Shown piece by piece: positions 8,653 through 16,097 of a stretch of 64,000 nt of DNA. Every line of letters begins with the position of its first letter. The stretch's first letter is position 1. The DNA is from VRUE01 sp963770315 (lineage in GTDB: Bacteria; Actinomycetota; Thermoleophilia; Solirubrobacterales; 70-9): positions 744,001 to 808,000 of the forward strand of contig CAVYPC010000002.1 in the NCBI GenBank assembly GCA_963770315.1, read 5' to 3'. Both the position numbers and the translations under genes were made by a program. The notes beneath the pieces are model-generated. The model saw only the letters and a list, made by a program, of their open reading frames with translations. It was not told the DNA's origin and searched no databases.

Positions 8653-9524
8653 GCCGCTTCGGCCGGCATGACGTCACGCTCTTGACCGGGCAGTCCATCT
8701 GCCGGGCGTGGCACTCGTCGCAGCCGCTCGCGCAGGATAGTGCGCAGGATGCGACCGCCGTCCCGGAAGGTGTTGAGGTTGCTCTGGCCGTGGATGCGGT
8801 CACGCTCGAAGCTCGGAACCTCACGGACCTCGAGTCCGGCGCGGCGGATGCGGATGTTGATCAGCGTCTCCACCTCGAAGCCGGTGCAGTCGACGTTCAT
8901 TGCCGGCAGGCAGTGGCGCCAGAAGGCGTTGTAGCCGTAACAGAGGTCGGAGTAATCGGTGCCGAAGAGAAGGTTGACTGTCTGGCTCAACATCCGGTTG
9001 CCGGTGCTGCGCAGCCGGGTGATGTCCGAGCTGCCTCCGTCCCCGTGGAACCGGGTGCCCTTGGCAAAGTCGGCCCCTTCGGTGAGCGCCAGAACGAAGG
9101 CCGGTATCTCGGAGGGGTCTGCCGAGCCGTCGGCGTCGAGCATCACCAGGATGTCGCCCGTCGCGGCCTCGAAGCCACAGCGGAGCGCGTCGCCCTTGCC
9201 GGGTTGCTGCTGGTCGACGACCTTGACGTCGGGGCGCAAAGAGCGGGCGATCGCCGGGGTGCCGTCGGTCGAGAAGCCGTCGACGACGATCACCTCGTGC
9301 AGGCCGCGGGGCAGCTCGGCGAAGACGTGAGGCAGGTTCCTGGCCTCGTTCAGCGTTGGCACGATCACGCTCACGCGTGGCCACCGAGGGTCGAGGGCCG
9401 GGGCCTGATCCCCAGGATCGAACTCGAGCCTTTCGATGGGCCGAGAGTCCCGTTCCGGCCAACCCCAATCAGACGACGCCAAGGTGCTGCCGGTGTCGGC
9501 AGCAACAGTTTTCCCCGATCCCAT
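8649..9524 (-). CDS. GT2 glycosyltransferase, dolichyl-phosphate-mannose-synthase-like
   Basis: A 291-aa GT-A enzyme. SVIVPTLNEARNLPHV, VIVVDGFSTDGT, GKGDALRCGFEAATGD and LVMLDADGSADPSEIP match the DPM1/polyprenyl-phosphate sugar synthase type, and the family usually charges a lipid carrier with a sugar. There is no C-terminal membrane domain. The start ATG 9524 has GGGGAGG 6-12 nt upstream. First gene of the GT2 operon; its promoter region faces the BTAD regulator gene, so that protein may control it. Confidence 0.9.
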   Translation of the reverse strand: MGSGKTVAADTGSTLASSDWGWPERDSRPIERLEFDPGDQAPALDPRWPRVSVIVPTLNEARNLPHVFAELPRGLHEVIVVDGFSTDGTPAIARSLRPDVKVVDQQQPGKGDALRCGFEAATGDILVMLDADGSADPSEIPAFVLALTEGADFAKGTRFHGDGGSSDITRLRSTGNRMLSQTVNLLFGTDYSDLCYGYNAFWRHCLPAMNVDCTGFEVETLINIRIRRAGLEVREVPSFERDRIHGQSNLNTFRDGGRILRTILRERLRRVPRPADGLPGQERDVMPAEAA

Positions 9525-9560
9525 GCCGTTTCCTCCCCAGTTGCGAGTAAACCCGCGGCT

Positions 9561-9566
9561 ACGCTA
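9561..9566 (-). promoter_or_regulatory. Candidate -10 box TAGCGT of the GT2 operon
   Basis: TAGCGT lies 36 nt upstream of ATG 9524 on the minus strand, leaving a short leader that contains the ribosome binding site GGGGAGG. The 19-bp direct repeats at 9604-9646 lie just upstream, at a usual activator position. Confidence 0.4.
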
Positions 9567-9603
9567 GGCAGGCCCTGCTTGCCCCCTGTTTGATTGGCAT
9601 TTG

Positions 9604-9646
9604 ATTTGGATTAGACGCGGGGAGGAAATTCGGATTAGACGCCGGG
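9604..9646. repeat. Two 19-bp direct repeats, candidate operator
   Basis: ATTTGGATTAGACGCGGGG (9604-9622) and ATTCGGATTAGACGCCGGG (9628-9646) differ at two positions and are spaced 24 bp apart, about two helical turns. They lie in the 210-bp gap between the GT2 operon and the BTAD regulator. BTAD/SARP proteins are known to bind direct repeats upstream of their targets, so this is a likely binding site. Confidence 0.6.
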
Positions 9647-9734
9647 CGGAAGCATTCGCCTGGGAAGCGGGGGTTGCCATTTACCCGCTGGTTACATAGA
9701 TTCCCTAAAGGGTTGATACAGGCGGGGGGAGTCT

Positions 9735-10988
9735 TTGGGGGGCAGCAAGACATCGCTGGGTGAGGGGCGAGAGCGCAGCCGCATGCACCGTGGTTCGCTG
9801 CTGTCGCCACAGAGTCTCATCGACTCTCCGCAGCTCTTCGAGCGGTTTCTCTATGGGTTGGCCCTCGTCGATCGAGACGGCAGCGTCCTCTATCTGAACC
9901 GGAAGGCCCGGCAGCTGCTGATGCCGGCGGACATGTGGGCGGAGGGGAGCTCGTGGAGGTGCTGCGACCTGATCTGCAACCGCCTCGGTCCGATCGTCGG
10001 GGGAGGGTGCATGACCGCGCGAGTGGCTCAGGCCGATGGCCAGATGCCAGAGGTGCGGATAGATATCGAGCAGGAGCGGCTGCGGACAGCCGCTTGGGTG
10101 ACGGCTTCGCTGCTCGAGGGCGATGAGCAGCTGCTCTTCCACCTGCGCCCCGGCAGGCCTGGAGACCGGCGCAGCCGGATCCCTCCCGAGTGGTCGGGGC
10201 ACGTTTCCCCGTCCCGCCGTTCCGAGCTGCAGATCGTCACCTTGGGGAGGTTCCAGGTCGAGGGCCCTGACGGCCCGATCAACGGCGACTGGCTCGAGCA
10301 ACGCCCCGGCCAGTTACTCAAATACCTGATCGGCGAGCGACGCCGCATCGTGGCGAGCGATCGAATCGCCGAGGCCCTATGGCCCGGAGCCGGTCCCGAG
10401 GAGGCCAGGAACCGCTTGCGCCAATATGTTCACGCGCTGCGTGAGAGGCTGGAGCCGGACCGAGCCCACCGCTCTCCGGCCCGCTACGTCGTCGCTCGAC
10501 GAGGCGCCTACTGCTTCGACACCAGCGAGGTCTGGGTCGACGCCGACGAGTTCGAGCGCGAGACCCGGGCAGGCTTGACCGCTTTCAACCAGGAGTTCCT
10601 CGAGCCGGCCGCCGCTCACCTCAGCAGCGCCCTAAGCCTGTACCAGGGCAGCTTCCTCGCCGAGGATCCCTACGCCGAGTGGGCGCTCGACGAGCGGGAG
10701 CGCCTTCGGGAGCTGGCCGGCCGGGCGCTGCGGGCGCAGGTGGGCATCCAGATGCGGATGGAGAATCTCGACGCCGCCGCGGACCATGCCCGCCGCCTGG
10801 CCGACATGGAGCCCTTTGATACAGACGTGCAGAGAATGTTCATCGCTCTCTGCTTGCAGCGAGGCCGGCGCAGCGAGGCTTTCCGCCGCTACTCGGTGCT
10901 TCGAAAGCGGCTGCTCACTTCGTTCGGGCAGGAGCCCAACTTCGACCTCGCCGAGCTGGAGAGCCCGACTGGCTTCTCCGGCGCTTAG
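9735..10988 (+). CDS. PAS-like plus BTAD (SARP-type) transcriptional regulator
   Basis: A 417-aa DNA-binding regulator. Residues about 30-75 look like a PAS-type sensor (ALVDRDGSVLYLNRKA), followed by a Cys cluster CCDLICNRLGPIVGGGC. From about residue 155 comes a winged-helix DNA-binding domain (VTLGRFQVEGPDG, QLLKYLIGERRR, RLRQYVHALRERL), and from about 250 a bacterial transcriptional activation domain with helical repeats (LSSALSLYQGSFLAEDPY). TTG 9735 has GGGGGGAG in front; ATG 9783 is an alternative. It sits between the GT2 operon and the ABC exporter genes and is probably their pathway regulator. The signal sensed is unknown. Confidence 0.85.
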   Translation: MGGSKTSLGEGRERSRMHRGSLLSPQSLIDSPQLFERFLYGLALVDRDGSVLYLNRKARQLLMPADMWAEGSSWRCCDLICNRLGPIVGGGCMTARVAQADGQMPEVRIDIEQERLRTAAWVTASLLEGDEQLLFHLRPGRPGDRRSRIPPEWSGHVSPSRRSELQIVTLGRFQVEGPDGPINGDWLEQRPGQLLKYLIGERRRIVASDRIAEALWPGAGPEEARNRLRQYVHALRERLEPDRAHRSPARYVVARRGAYCFDTSEVWVDADEFERETRAGLTAFNQEFLEPAAAHLSSALSLYQGSFLAEDPYAEWALDERERLRELAGRALRAQVGIQMRMENLDAAADHARRLADMEPFDTDVQRMFIALCLQRGRRSEAFRRYSVLRKRLLTSFGQEPNFDLAELESPTGFSGA

Positions 10989-11043
10989 TCGATCCCCGGG
11001 CCTGGAAACGGTCCGGCTGAAGCCGACGCGTGGCTTCGGCCGC

Positions 11044-11823
11044 GTGCTGTCGCCGCGCGAGCTGTGGCGCTACCGCGACCTCGCCTTCCAGATCGCCGCC
11101 CGCGACGTCACGGTGCGCTATCGCCAGACTGCGCTCGGCGCCGCCTGGGCGGTGCTGCAGCCGGTCGGGTTCATGGTCGTCTTCTCGCTTTTCTTCGGCC
11201 ACCTGGCGGGCGTGTCCTCAGACGGCCTTCCCTATCCGCTGTTCAGCCTCGCCGCCTTGGTTCCCTGGACCTTCTTCGCCAACGTCGTCCTGCTCGGCTC
11301 GGAAAGCCTCGTGATCAACTCGGCGCTCGTCTCGAAAATCTATTTCCCCCGCATCTTCATGCCGGCAGGGGTGGTCGCCGCTGGTTTCGTCGACCTCGGC
11401 ATCTCGCTGGCGATCCTCCTCGTGATCGTGCTCGCCTGGGGTTTCGTCCCGTCCTTGGCCGTGCTCGCGCTGCCACTGCTGGTGGCGATCATGGCGGCGA
11501 CGGCGCTGGGTGCGAGCGCGGCGCTCTCGGCGATCAACGTGCGCTACCGCGACGTGCGCTACGTGGTCCCGTTCGCCATCCAGATGTGGCTGTTCGTCAC
11601 ACCGGTCGCCTACCCGAGCAGCCTTCTCGAGGAGCCCTGGCGGACGCTTTCGGCGATCAATCCCATGGTCGGCGTGATCGAAGGCTTCCGCTGGGCGACG
11701 CTGGGCGCCGGTGATGCCCCGCTCGCACTGATCGGAGTCTCGGCGGTATCGGCGGCGGCTCTCCTGGCGGCTGGCCTCGCCTACTTCGACCGGGTCGAGC
11801 GGAGCTTCGCCGACTTCATCTGA
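11044..11823 (+). CDS. ABC-2 type polysaccharide exporter permease (Wzm/TagG-like)
   Basis: A membrane subunit of about 259 aa with six hydrophobic segments. RDVTVRYRQTALGAAWAVLQP, PYPLFSLAALVPW, NVRYRDVRYVVPF and NPMVGVIEGFRW are hallmarks of Wzm/TagG permeases that export O-antigen or teichoic acid-type glycans. GTG 11044 is the first canonical start after the regulator; the frame is open upstream and reads plausibly from CTG 11002 (ETVRLKPTRGFGR), so the N-terminus may be 14 residues longer. Starts just after the BTAD gene and ends 5 nt before the ATPase. Confidence 0.9.
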   Translation: MLSPRELWRYRDLAFQIAARDVTVRYRQTALGAAWAVLQPVGFMVVFSLFFGHLAGVSSDGLPYPLFSLAALVPWTFFANVVLLGSESLVINSALVSKIYFPRIFMPAGVVAAGFVDLGISLAILLVIVLAWGFVPSLAVLALPLLVAIMAATALGASAALSAINVRYRDVRYVVPFAIQMWLFVTPVAYPSSLLEEPWRTLSAINPMVGVIEGFRWATLGAGDAPLALIGVSAVSAAALLAAGLAYFDRVERSFADFI

Positions 11824-11827
11824 CCTG

Positions 11828-13084
11828 ATGAGCGACATCGCGATCCAGACCAACGAGCTCGGCAAGCGCTACAACCTCGGCCTCGGCGCGATCGGCTACG
11901 GCACCCTGCGCGAGAGCATCGTCGACACGGCAAGGAGGTCGGTGGGGCGTATCGCCGGGCGCCGCCGGCAGCGATCGGTGGACACGCTGTGGGCGCTGCA
12001 CGACCTTTCGCTGACCGTTCGCAGCGGCGAGGTCGTCGGCCTGATCGGTCACAACGGCGCCGGCAAGAGCACCCTGCTCAAGATCCTCTCGCGGATCGTC
12101 GAGCCGACCACGGGGTGGGCTGACGTGACCGGGCGCGCGGGCTCTCTTCTCGAGGTGGGCACCGGGTTCCATCCCGAGCTGACCGGGCGGGAGAACATCT
12201 TCCTCAACGGCGCCATCCTCGGCATGCGCAGGGCCGAGATCCGGCGGCGGTTCGACGAGATCGTCGCCTTCGCCGACATCGAGCGTTTCCTCGACACCCC
12301 GGTGAAGCGCTACTCCAGCGGGATGTCGGTGCGCCTGGCCTTCGCCGTCGCGGCTCACCTCGAGCCGGAGATCCTGCTGGTCGACGAGGTGCTGGCGGTC
12401 GGGGACGCCGCCTTCCAGCGCAAGTCGCTCGCCAAGATGAACGAAGTCGCGAAAGAAGGCAGGACGGTCGTCTTCGTCTCACACAACCTGGCGACCATCC
12501 AAGCTCTATGCCAGCGCGGGGTTCTGCTCGAGAAGGGGACGGCGGTTGCCGACGCTCCGATCGGCGAGGCCGTTGATCACTACCTCCGAACGCTCGAGCG
12601 CGCCGCGTCCGACGACCTCCTCACCCGCACCGACCGCGATGGCCGTGCCTGGGAAAACACCCTGGTCCGCCGGCTGGCGGTCTATGACTCGCGCAGCGGC
12701 CAAGCCGACGTCCTCGTCGGCGGTCGCCCGGCGAAGATCGTGGTCGAGGTGACCGAGGCGCTGCCGACGATGGGGTGCGAGCTCACCATCCTCAACAGTC
12801 TCGGTCACCCGGTTACGACCCTGGACAGCGAGGTGTCCTCTGCCGCCGACGTCCGCGACGCCGACCTCGGGCGCCGTATCGAGTGCGAGATCGATGCGCT
12901 GCCGCTGATCCCCGGTCGCTACCGGATCGACGTCCTGCTGAGGGCCGGCCAGGAGATCCAGGATGGCCTTCAGGCGGCTGCCTTCTTCGACGTCGAGCCC
13001 GGTGTGATCGACGGCCGCCCGATGCCGGCCGCCGGCTCGGACGGTGACGTCATCCTGGCTCACAGGTGGCGCCTGCCCGTGTGA
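11828..13084 (+). CDS. ABC polysaccharide exporter ATPase with Wzt-type C-terminal domain
   Basis: A 418-aa ATPase. Residues 1-245 are the nucleotide-binding domain: Walker A GHNGAGKST, signature YSSGMSVRLAFA, Walker B ILLVDEVLAVGD, and switch FVSHNLATI. Residues about 270-418 form an extra beta-rich domain like that of Wzt, which in known systems reads the non-reducing end of the glycan before export. So the cargo may carry a terminal modification, possibly made by the deacetylase fusion nearby (inference). Starts 5 nt after the permease. Confidence 0.92.
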   Translation: MSDIAIQTNELGKRYNLGLGAIGYGTLRESIVDTARRSVGRIAGRRRQRSVDTLWALHDLSLTVRSGEVVGLIGHNGAGKSTLLKILSRIVEPTTGWADVTGRAGSLLEVGTGFHPELTGRENIFLNGAILGMRRAEIRRRFDEIVAFADIERFLDTPVKRYSSGMSVRLAFAVAAHLEPEILLVDEVLAVGDAAFQRKSLAKMNEVAKEGRTVVFVSHNLATIQALCQRGVLLEKGTAVADAPIGEAVDHYLRTLERAASDDLLTRTDRDGRAWENTLVRRLAVYDSRSGQADVLVGGRPAKIVVEVTEALPTMGCELTILNSLGHPVTTLDSEVSSAADVRDADLGRRIECEIDALPLIPGRYRIDVLLRAGQEIQDGLQAAAFFDVEPGVIDGRPMPAAGSDGDVILAHRWRLPV

Positions 13085-13111
13085 GGGCAGGCGGAGCCGG
13101 GCTGCGCCCTC
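13083..13111. terminator. Weak bidirectional hairpin between convergent genes
   Basis: GAGGGC (13083-13088) pairs with GCCCTC (13106-13111), with an inner AG/CT pair, between the exporter ATPase and the convergent GT2-deacetylase gene. No T tract follows. Confidence 0.35.
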
Positions 13112-13112
13112 G

Positions 13113-14759
13113 TCAACCGCCTCCAAACCACAGCTTGCGCAGGAAGTTCTTGATCGTGTCCGAGCCGCGGATCTCGATGCGCGGGATGACCAGGGGATCG
13201 TCACCGTGGTAGGCGAGGCGATCGAGGGTGGTGCACGCGCCGAGGAAACGGGCCTCGGCCACGGCGGCCACGGCGCGGTCATCGAAGCGCCCGTAGGGGT
13301 AAGCGAACGTCGTGACCGGCGCCCCGATGGCGGCTTCGAGATCCTCTCGTGAGCCTTTAATCTCCTCGGAAACCGCCTCGTCGGTGGCGTCCGGCAGGGA
13401 GCAATGGGTACGCGTGTGCGCGCCGACTTCGATGCCCTCCGCGCGCAGCCGCTCGACCTGGTCGAGCGAGAGCAGCGGACGCCCCCTGCCCACGCCGTGC
13501 GTGTTCCAGTCGTTCTCGCCGCTGAGCCGTTTGCTGACCAGGAACACCGTTGCCGGAAAGCGCCGTCGGCGGATGATCGGGTGCGCGATCTCGTAGTTGT
13601 CCCTGTAGCCGTCGTCGATCGTGATCACCACCGATCGCCTCGGCAGCAGCTGGTTGTCGCGCAATGCCTCGGCCAGCTCCTCGAAGCCGACGATGCGGTA
13701 GCGCAGCAGGGAGAGCAGCCTCATCTGCCGCGCAAAGGATCGCTTGGGAAGGATGTACCGATCGCGCTCCCCGGTATCGGTGAAGGCGTGGTACATGAGG
13801 ACCGGGATCCCGCTGATCGTTCTCAGCCAGCGATCCCGGCTCATGCTCCTCCGTACCCCGTGCCAGAGCGAGTAGCGCGCGACGAAGCCGAACCAGATCT
13901 GCCGTCCCCTCCCGGCGGGGACGAGGGGCCCGAGGAGGCTTAGCGCGATCGGCGGGGTGTGGAGGGCGAGCAGGACCCGGCGCAGCATGACGTCGCGGAA
14001 CGAGGCCTCCCTGAACCAGCCGACCAGGTGAGGGCACATGCCCGGGTGCCTGTTGATGAAGACCGGCCAGCAGGAGCCGAAGCGTCGCGCGTCCTCCAGC
14101 ATCCGCCCGCGCCGCTTCTGGTCGTCGTGGACCCCCCGGGCCCGGGGGAGGTAGCGGGGGACGCAGCCCACACCGCAGAGCCGGTAGCCCAACTCGATGT
14201 CCTCGGCGGCCGGGAGGTCCGTCGCGAACCCGCCGACCTCGATCAGCGCCGCGCGCGGGGCCGAGAGGTTGCCGCCGTAGCAATCGCTCCAGCTCGGCGG
14301 TTTGGCTTCGAGCTCGGCGTAGTGCTCGTTCCAGGCCGTGGCAAAGGCGCGCGCGTACCAGTCGCGGGCGGCCGGCGGTTCCTGGTGGAGTGCGCCTATA
14401 CCGATCGCCTTCGGCTCGGCCCTGTGCGCGGCGACGTGCTCGGCGACCAGCTCCGGCGAGGCGACGACGTCGTCGTCCATGAACAGGCACACGGCTCCCC
14501 GCGACGCCCCCAGGGCGGCGTTCAGGGCGGGCGACTTGCCGGCCTTACCCAGCTTCAGCACCCGCAGCTTCAGCTGGGTCTGCAGCCCCTCGATCGTCTC
14601 CGCCGTCCCATCGGTCGAGCCGTCGTCGGCGACGATCACCTCGAACGTGGCCGGGTCCTGGGTCTGGTGCTCGAGGGATGCGAGGCAGCGGCGCAGCAGC
14701 TCGCGGCGATTGCAGCTGGCGATGACGACGGTCAGCTCACACGGCGATGTCGCGGTCAC
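13113..14759 (-). CDS. GT2 glycosyltransferase fused to NodB-type polysaccharide deacetylase
   Basis: A 548-aa bifunctional protein. Residues 1-300 are a GT2 domain (LTVVIASCNRRELL, VIVADDGSTDGT, LFMDDDVV, GGNLSAPRAAL, EDIELGYRL). Residues about 315-548 are a NodB deacetylase: PVLMYHAF, VVITIDDGYRDNYEIA with the DD metal motif, HTRTHCSL with the two His ligands, FAYPYGRFDD. The fusion would couple sugar addition with removal of acetyl groups. The start GTG 14759 overlaps the upstream stop (GTGA); the frame is open to 14825 but that part overlaps the neighbour. The GT2 half is a duplicate of the gene upstream. Confidence 0.92.
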   Translation of the reverse strand: MTATSPCELTVVIASCNRRELLRRCLASLEHQTQDPATFEVIVADDGSTDGTAETIEGLQTQLKLRVLKLGKAGKSPALNAALGASRGAVCLFMDDDVVASPELVAEHVAAHRAEPKAIGIGALHQEPPAARDWYARAFATAWNEHYAELEAKPPSWSDCYGGNLSAPRAALIEVGGFATDLPAAEDIELGYRLCGVGCVPRYLPRARGVHDDQKRRGRMLEDARRFGSCWPVFINRHPGMCPHLVGWFREASFRDVMLRRVLLALHTPPIALSLLGPLVPAGRGRQIWFGFVARYSLWHGVRRSMSRDRWLRTISGIPVLMYHAFTDTGERDRYILPKRSFARQMRLLSLLRYRIVGFEELAEALRDNQLLPRRSVVITIDDGYRDNYEIAHPIIRRRRFPATVFLVSKRLSGENDWNTHGVGRGRPLLSLDQVERLRAEGIEVGAHTRTHCSLPDATDEAVSEEIKGSREDLEAAIGAPVTTFAYPYGRFDDRAVAAVAEARFLGACTTLDRLAYHGDDPLVIPRIEIRGSDTIKNFLRKLWFGGG

Positions 14760-15754
14760 TGTGGGCTCGGGGCGGCGGTCAGTTTCTCGTACGCATCTGG
14801 TCCTCCGGCGGTGATAGACGCCCACTGACGACGGCTCAGGTTTCGCCGGATGGCGCCCCAGAACTCGAGCTTGGTCACGAAGTGGAACCAGACCATCTTG
14901 CGCCCGGAGCCGGGCAGGAGCCCGCCGAGCGAGGTAAGCGCCGTCGGTGGTACGCGGAGGGCTATCAGCAGGCGGCGCAGGCCGACCCAGCGATCGCCTT
15001 CCGCGCGAAACCGGCCCAGCATGTCCGCGAGGGCACCGGGATGCCTATCGGCTACCTCGAAGTAAGCGGAGGCATAGCGCCGGCGGTCCTCCAGGATCCG
15101 GTCGCGGCGCTTCTGGTCGTCGTGCACCCCGCGGGCACGGGGGAGATAGCCGGGCACGCAGCCGACGCCGCAGAGCCGGTAGCCGAGCTCGATGTCCAAG
15201 GCGGCCGGGAGATCGGTCGCGAAGCCGCCGATCTCGATCAGCGCCGAGCGCGGCGCCGAGAGGTTGCCGCCGTAGCAATCGGTCCAGCGAGGCGGCTTGT
15301 CGGAGAGCTCGTCGTAATGCTCGTTCCAGGCCGTCGCGAAAGCCTGCGCGTACCAGTCGCGAGCGGCCGGAGGTTCCTGGATTAGCTTGCCGATCCCGAT
15401 CAGGTTGGCATTGGCCCTATTCGCGGCGAGGTGCTCGGCGACCAGCTCCGGGGAGGCGACGATGTCGTCGTCGAGGAACAGGCACACGGTCCCCTTGGAC
15501 GCATCGATGGCGGCGTTGAGGGCGGGTGACTTTCCGGCCTTGCTCATTCTCAGCACTTGCAGCTGGAATCGTGTGGACAGCTCCTCGACCATCTCGGCCG
15601 TCCCGTCGGTCGAGCCGTCGTCGGCGACGATGACCTCGAAGGTCGCCGGGTCCTGTGTCTGGCGGTCGAGCGCGGAGAGGCAGCGGCGCAGCAGCTCGCG
15701 GCGATTGCAGCTGGCGATGACGACGGTCAGCTCACACGGCGATGTCGCGGTCAG
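14756..15754 (-). CDS. GT2-family glycosyltransferase, tandem paralogue
   Basis: A 332-aa GT2 enzyme closely similar along its whole length to the GT2 half of the next gene (same TATSPCELTVVIASCN opening, QTQDPATFEVIVADDG, SKAGKSPALNAA, EPPAARDWYA, DCYGGNLSAPR). No ATG, GTG or TTG opens it before ATG 15592, which would remove the donor site. I place the start at CTG 15754: it aligns with the paralogue's GTG, and AGGGGA stands 6 nt before it. It ends in a GTGA overlap with the fusion gene, so both are translated together. Confidence 0.88.
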   Translation of the reverse strand: MTATSPCELTVVIASCNRRELLRRCLSALDRQTQDPATFEVIVADDGSTDGTAEMVEELSTRFQLQVLRMSKAGKSPALNAAIDASKGTVCLFLDDDIVASPELVAEHLAANRANANLIGIGKLIQEPPAARDWYAQAFATAWNEHYDELSDKPPRWTDCYGGNLSAPRSALIEIGGFATDLPAALDIELGYRLCGVGCVPGYLPRARGVHDDQKRRDRILEDRRRYASAYFEVADRHPGALADMLGRFRAEGDRWVGLRRLLIALRVPPTALTSLGGLLPGSGRKMVWFHFVTKLEFWGAIRRNLSRRQWASITAGGPDAYEKLTAAPSPQ

Positions 15755-15801
15755 CGAGAGTCCCCTGATTCGAAGTACCGAAACCCAGAAGAGCGTACGC
15801 G

Positions 15802-16095
15802 CTATTCAGCCGCGACGAGCGTGTGCCAGGCCGGCAGGATCGGCAGGTCGTGCAGGTCGATGATCGCCGCGCGGGCGGTCTCGATCTCCTCCGAGAACCA
15901 GTAGCGCTCGAAGTCCGAGCGGCTCTCCCAGACCGATGATTGCTGGAAGGACAGTGGGTCGTCGATTGCGCGGGTGAGGGACCAGCTCTTGGCGCCGAAG
16001 GCGGGCATCCGCGCCGCCGCCGGTTCCCAGAGATCGAGCCAGCGGTCGGCCCGGAAGGGGGCGATGTGCCAGTCCAGGGTGCATACCTCGGCCAT
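15802..16095 (-). CDS. Small dimeric alpha/beta-barrel (ABM-like) protein
   Basis: A 97-aa protein rich in Trp and aromatic residues (TLDWHIAPFRADRWLDLW, SSVWESRSDFERYW). The alternating strand-helix pattern resembles antibiotic-biosynthesis-monooxygenase/EthD-like ferredoxin-fold dimers; no catalytic residue can be named. ATG 16095 begins 2 nt after the stop of the crotonyl-CoA carboxylase/reductase gene, so it is cotranscribed and may serve the same pathway. The long open frame upstream is a shadow of ccr. Confidence 0.6.
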   Translation of the reverse strand: MAEVCTLDWHIAPFRADRWLDLWEPAAARMPAFGAKSWSLTRAIDDPLSFQQSSVWESRSDFERYWFSEEIETARAAIIDLHDLPILPAWHTLVAAE

Positions 16096-16097
16096 GT

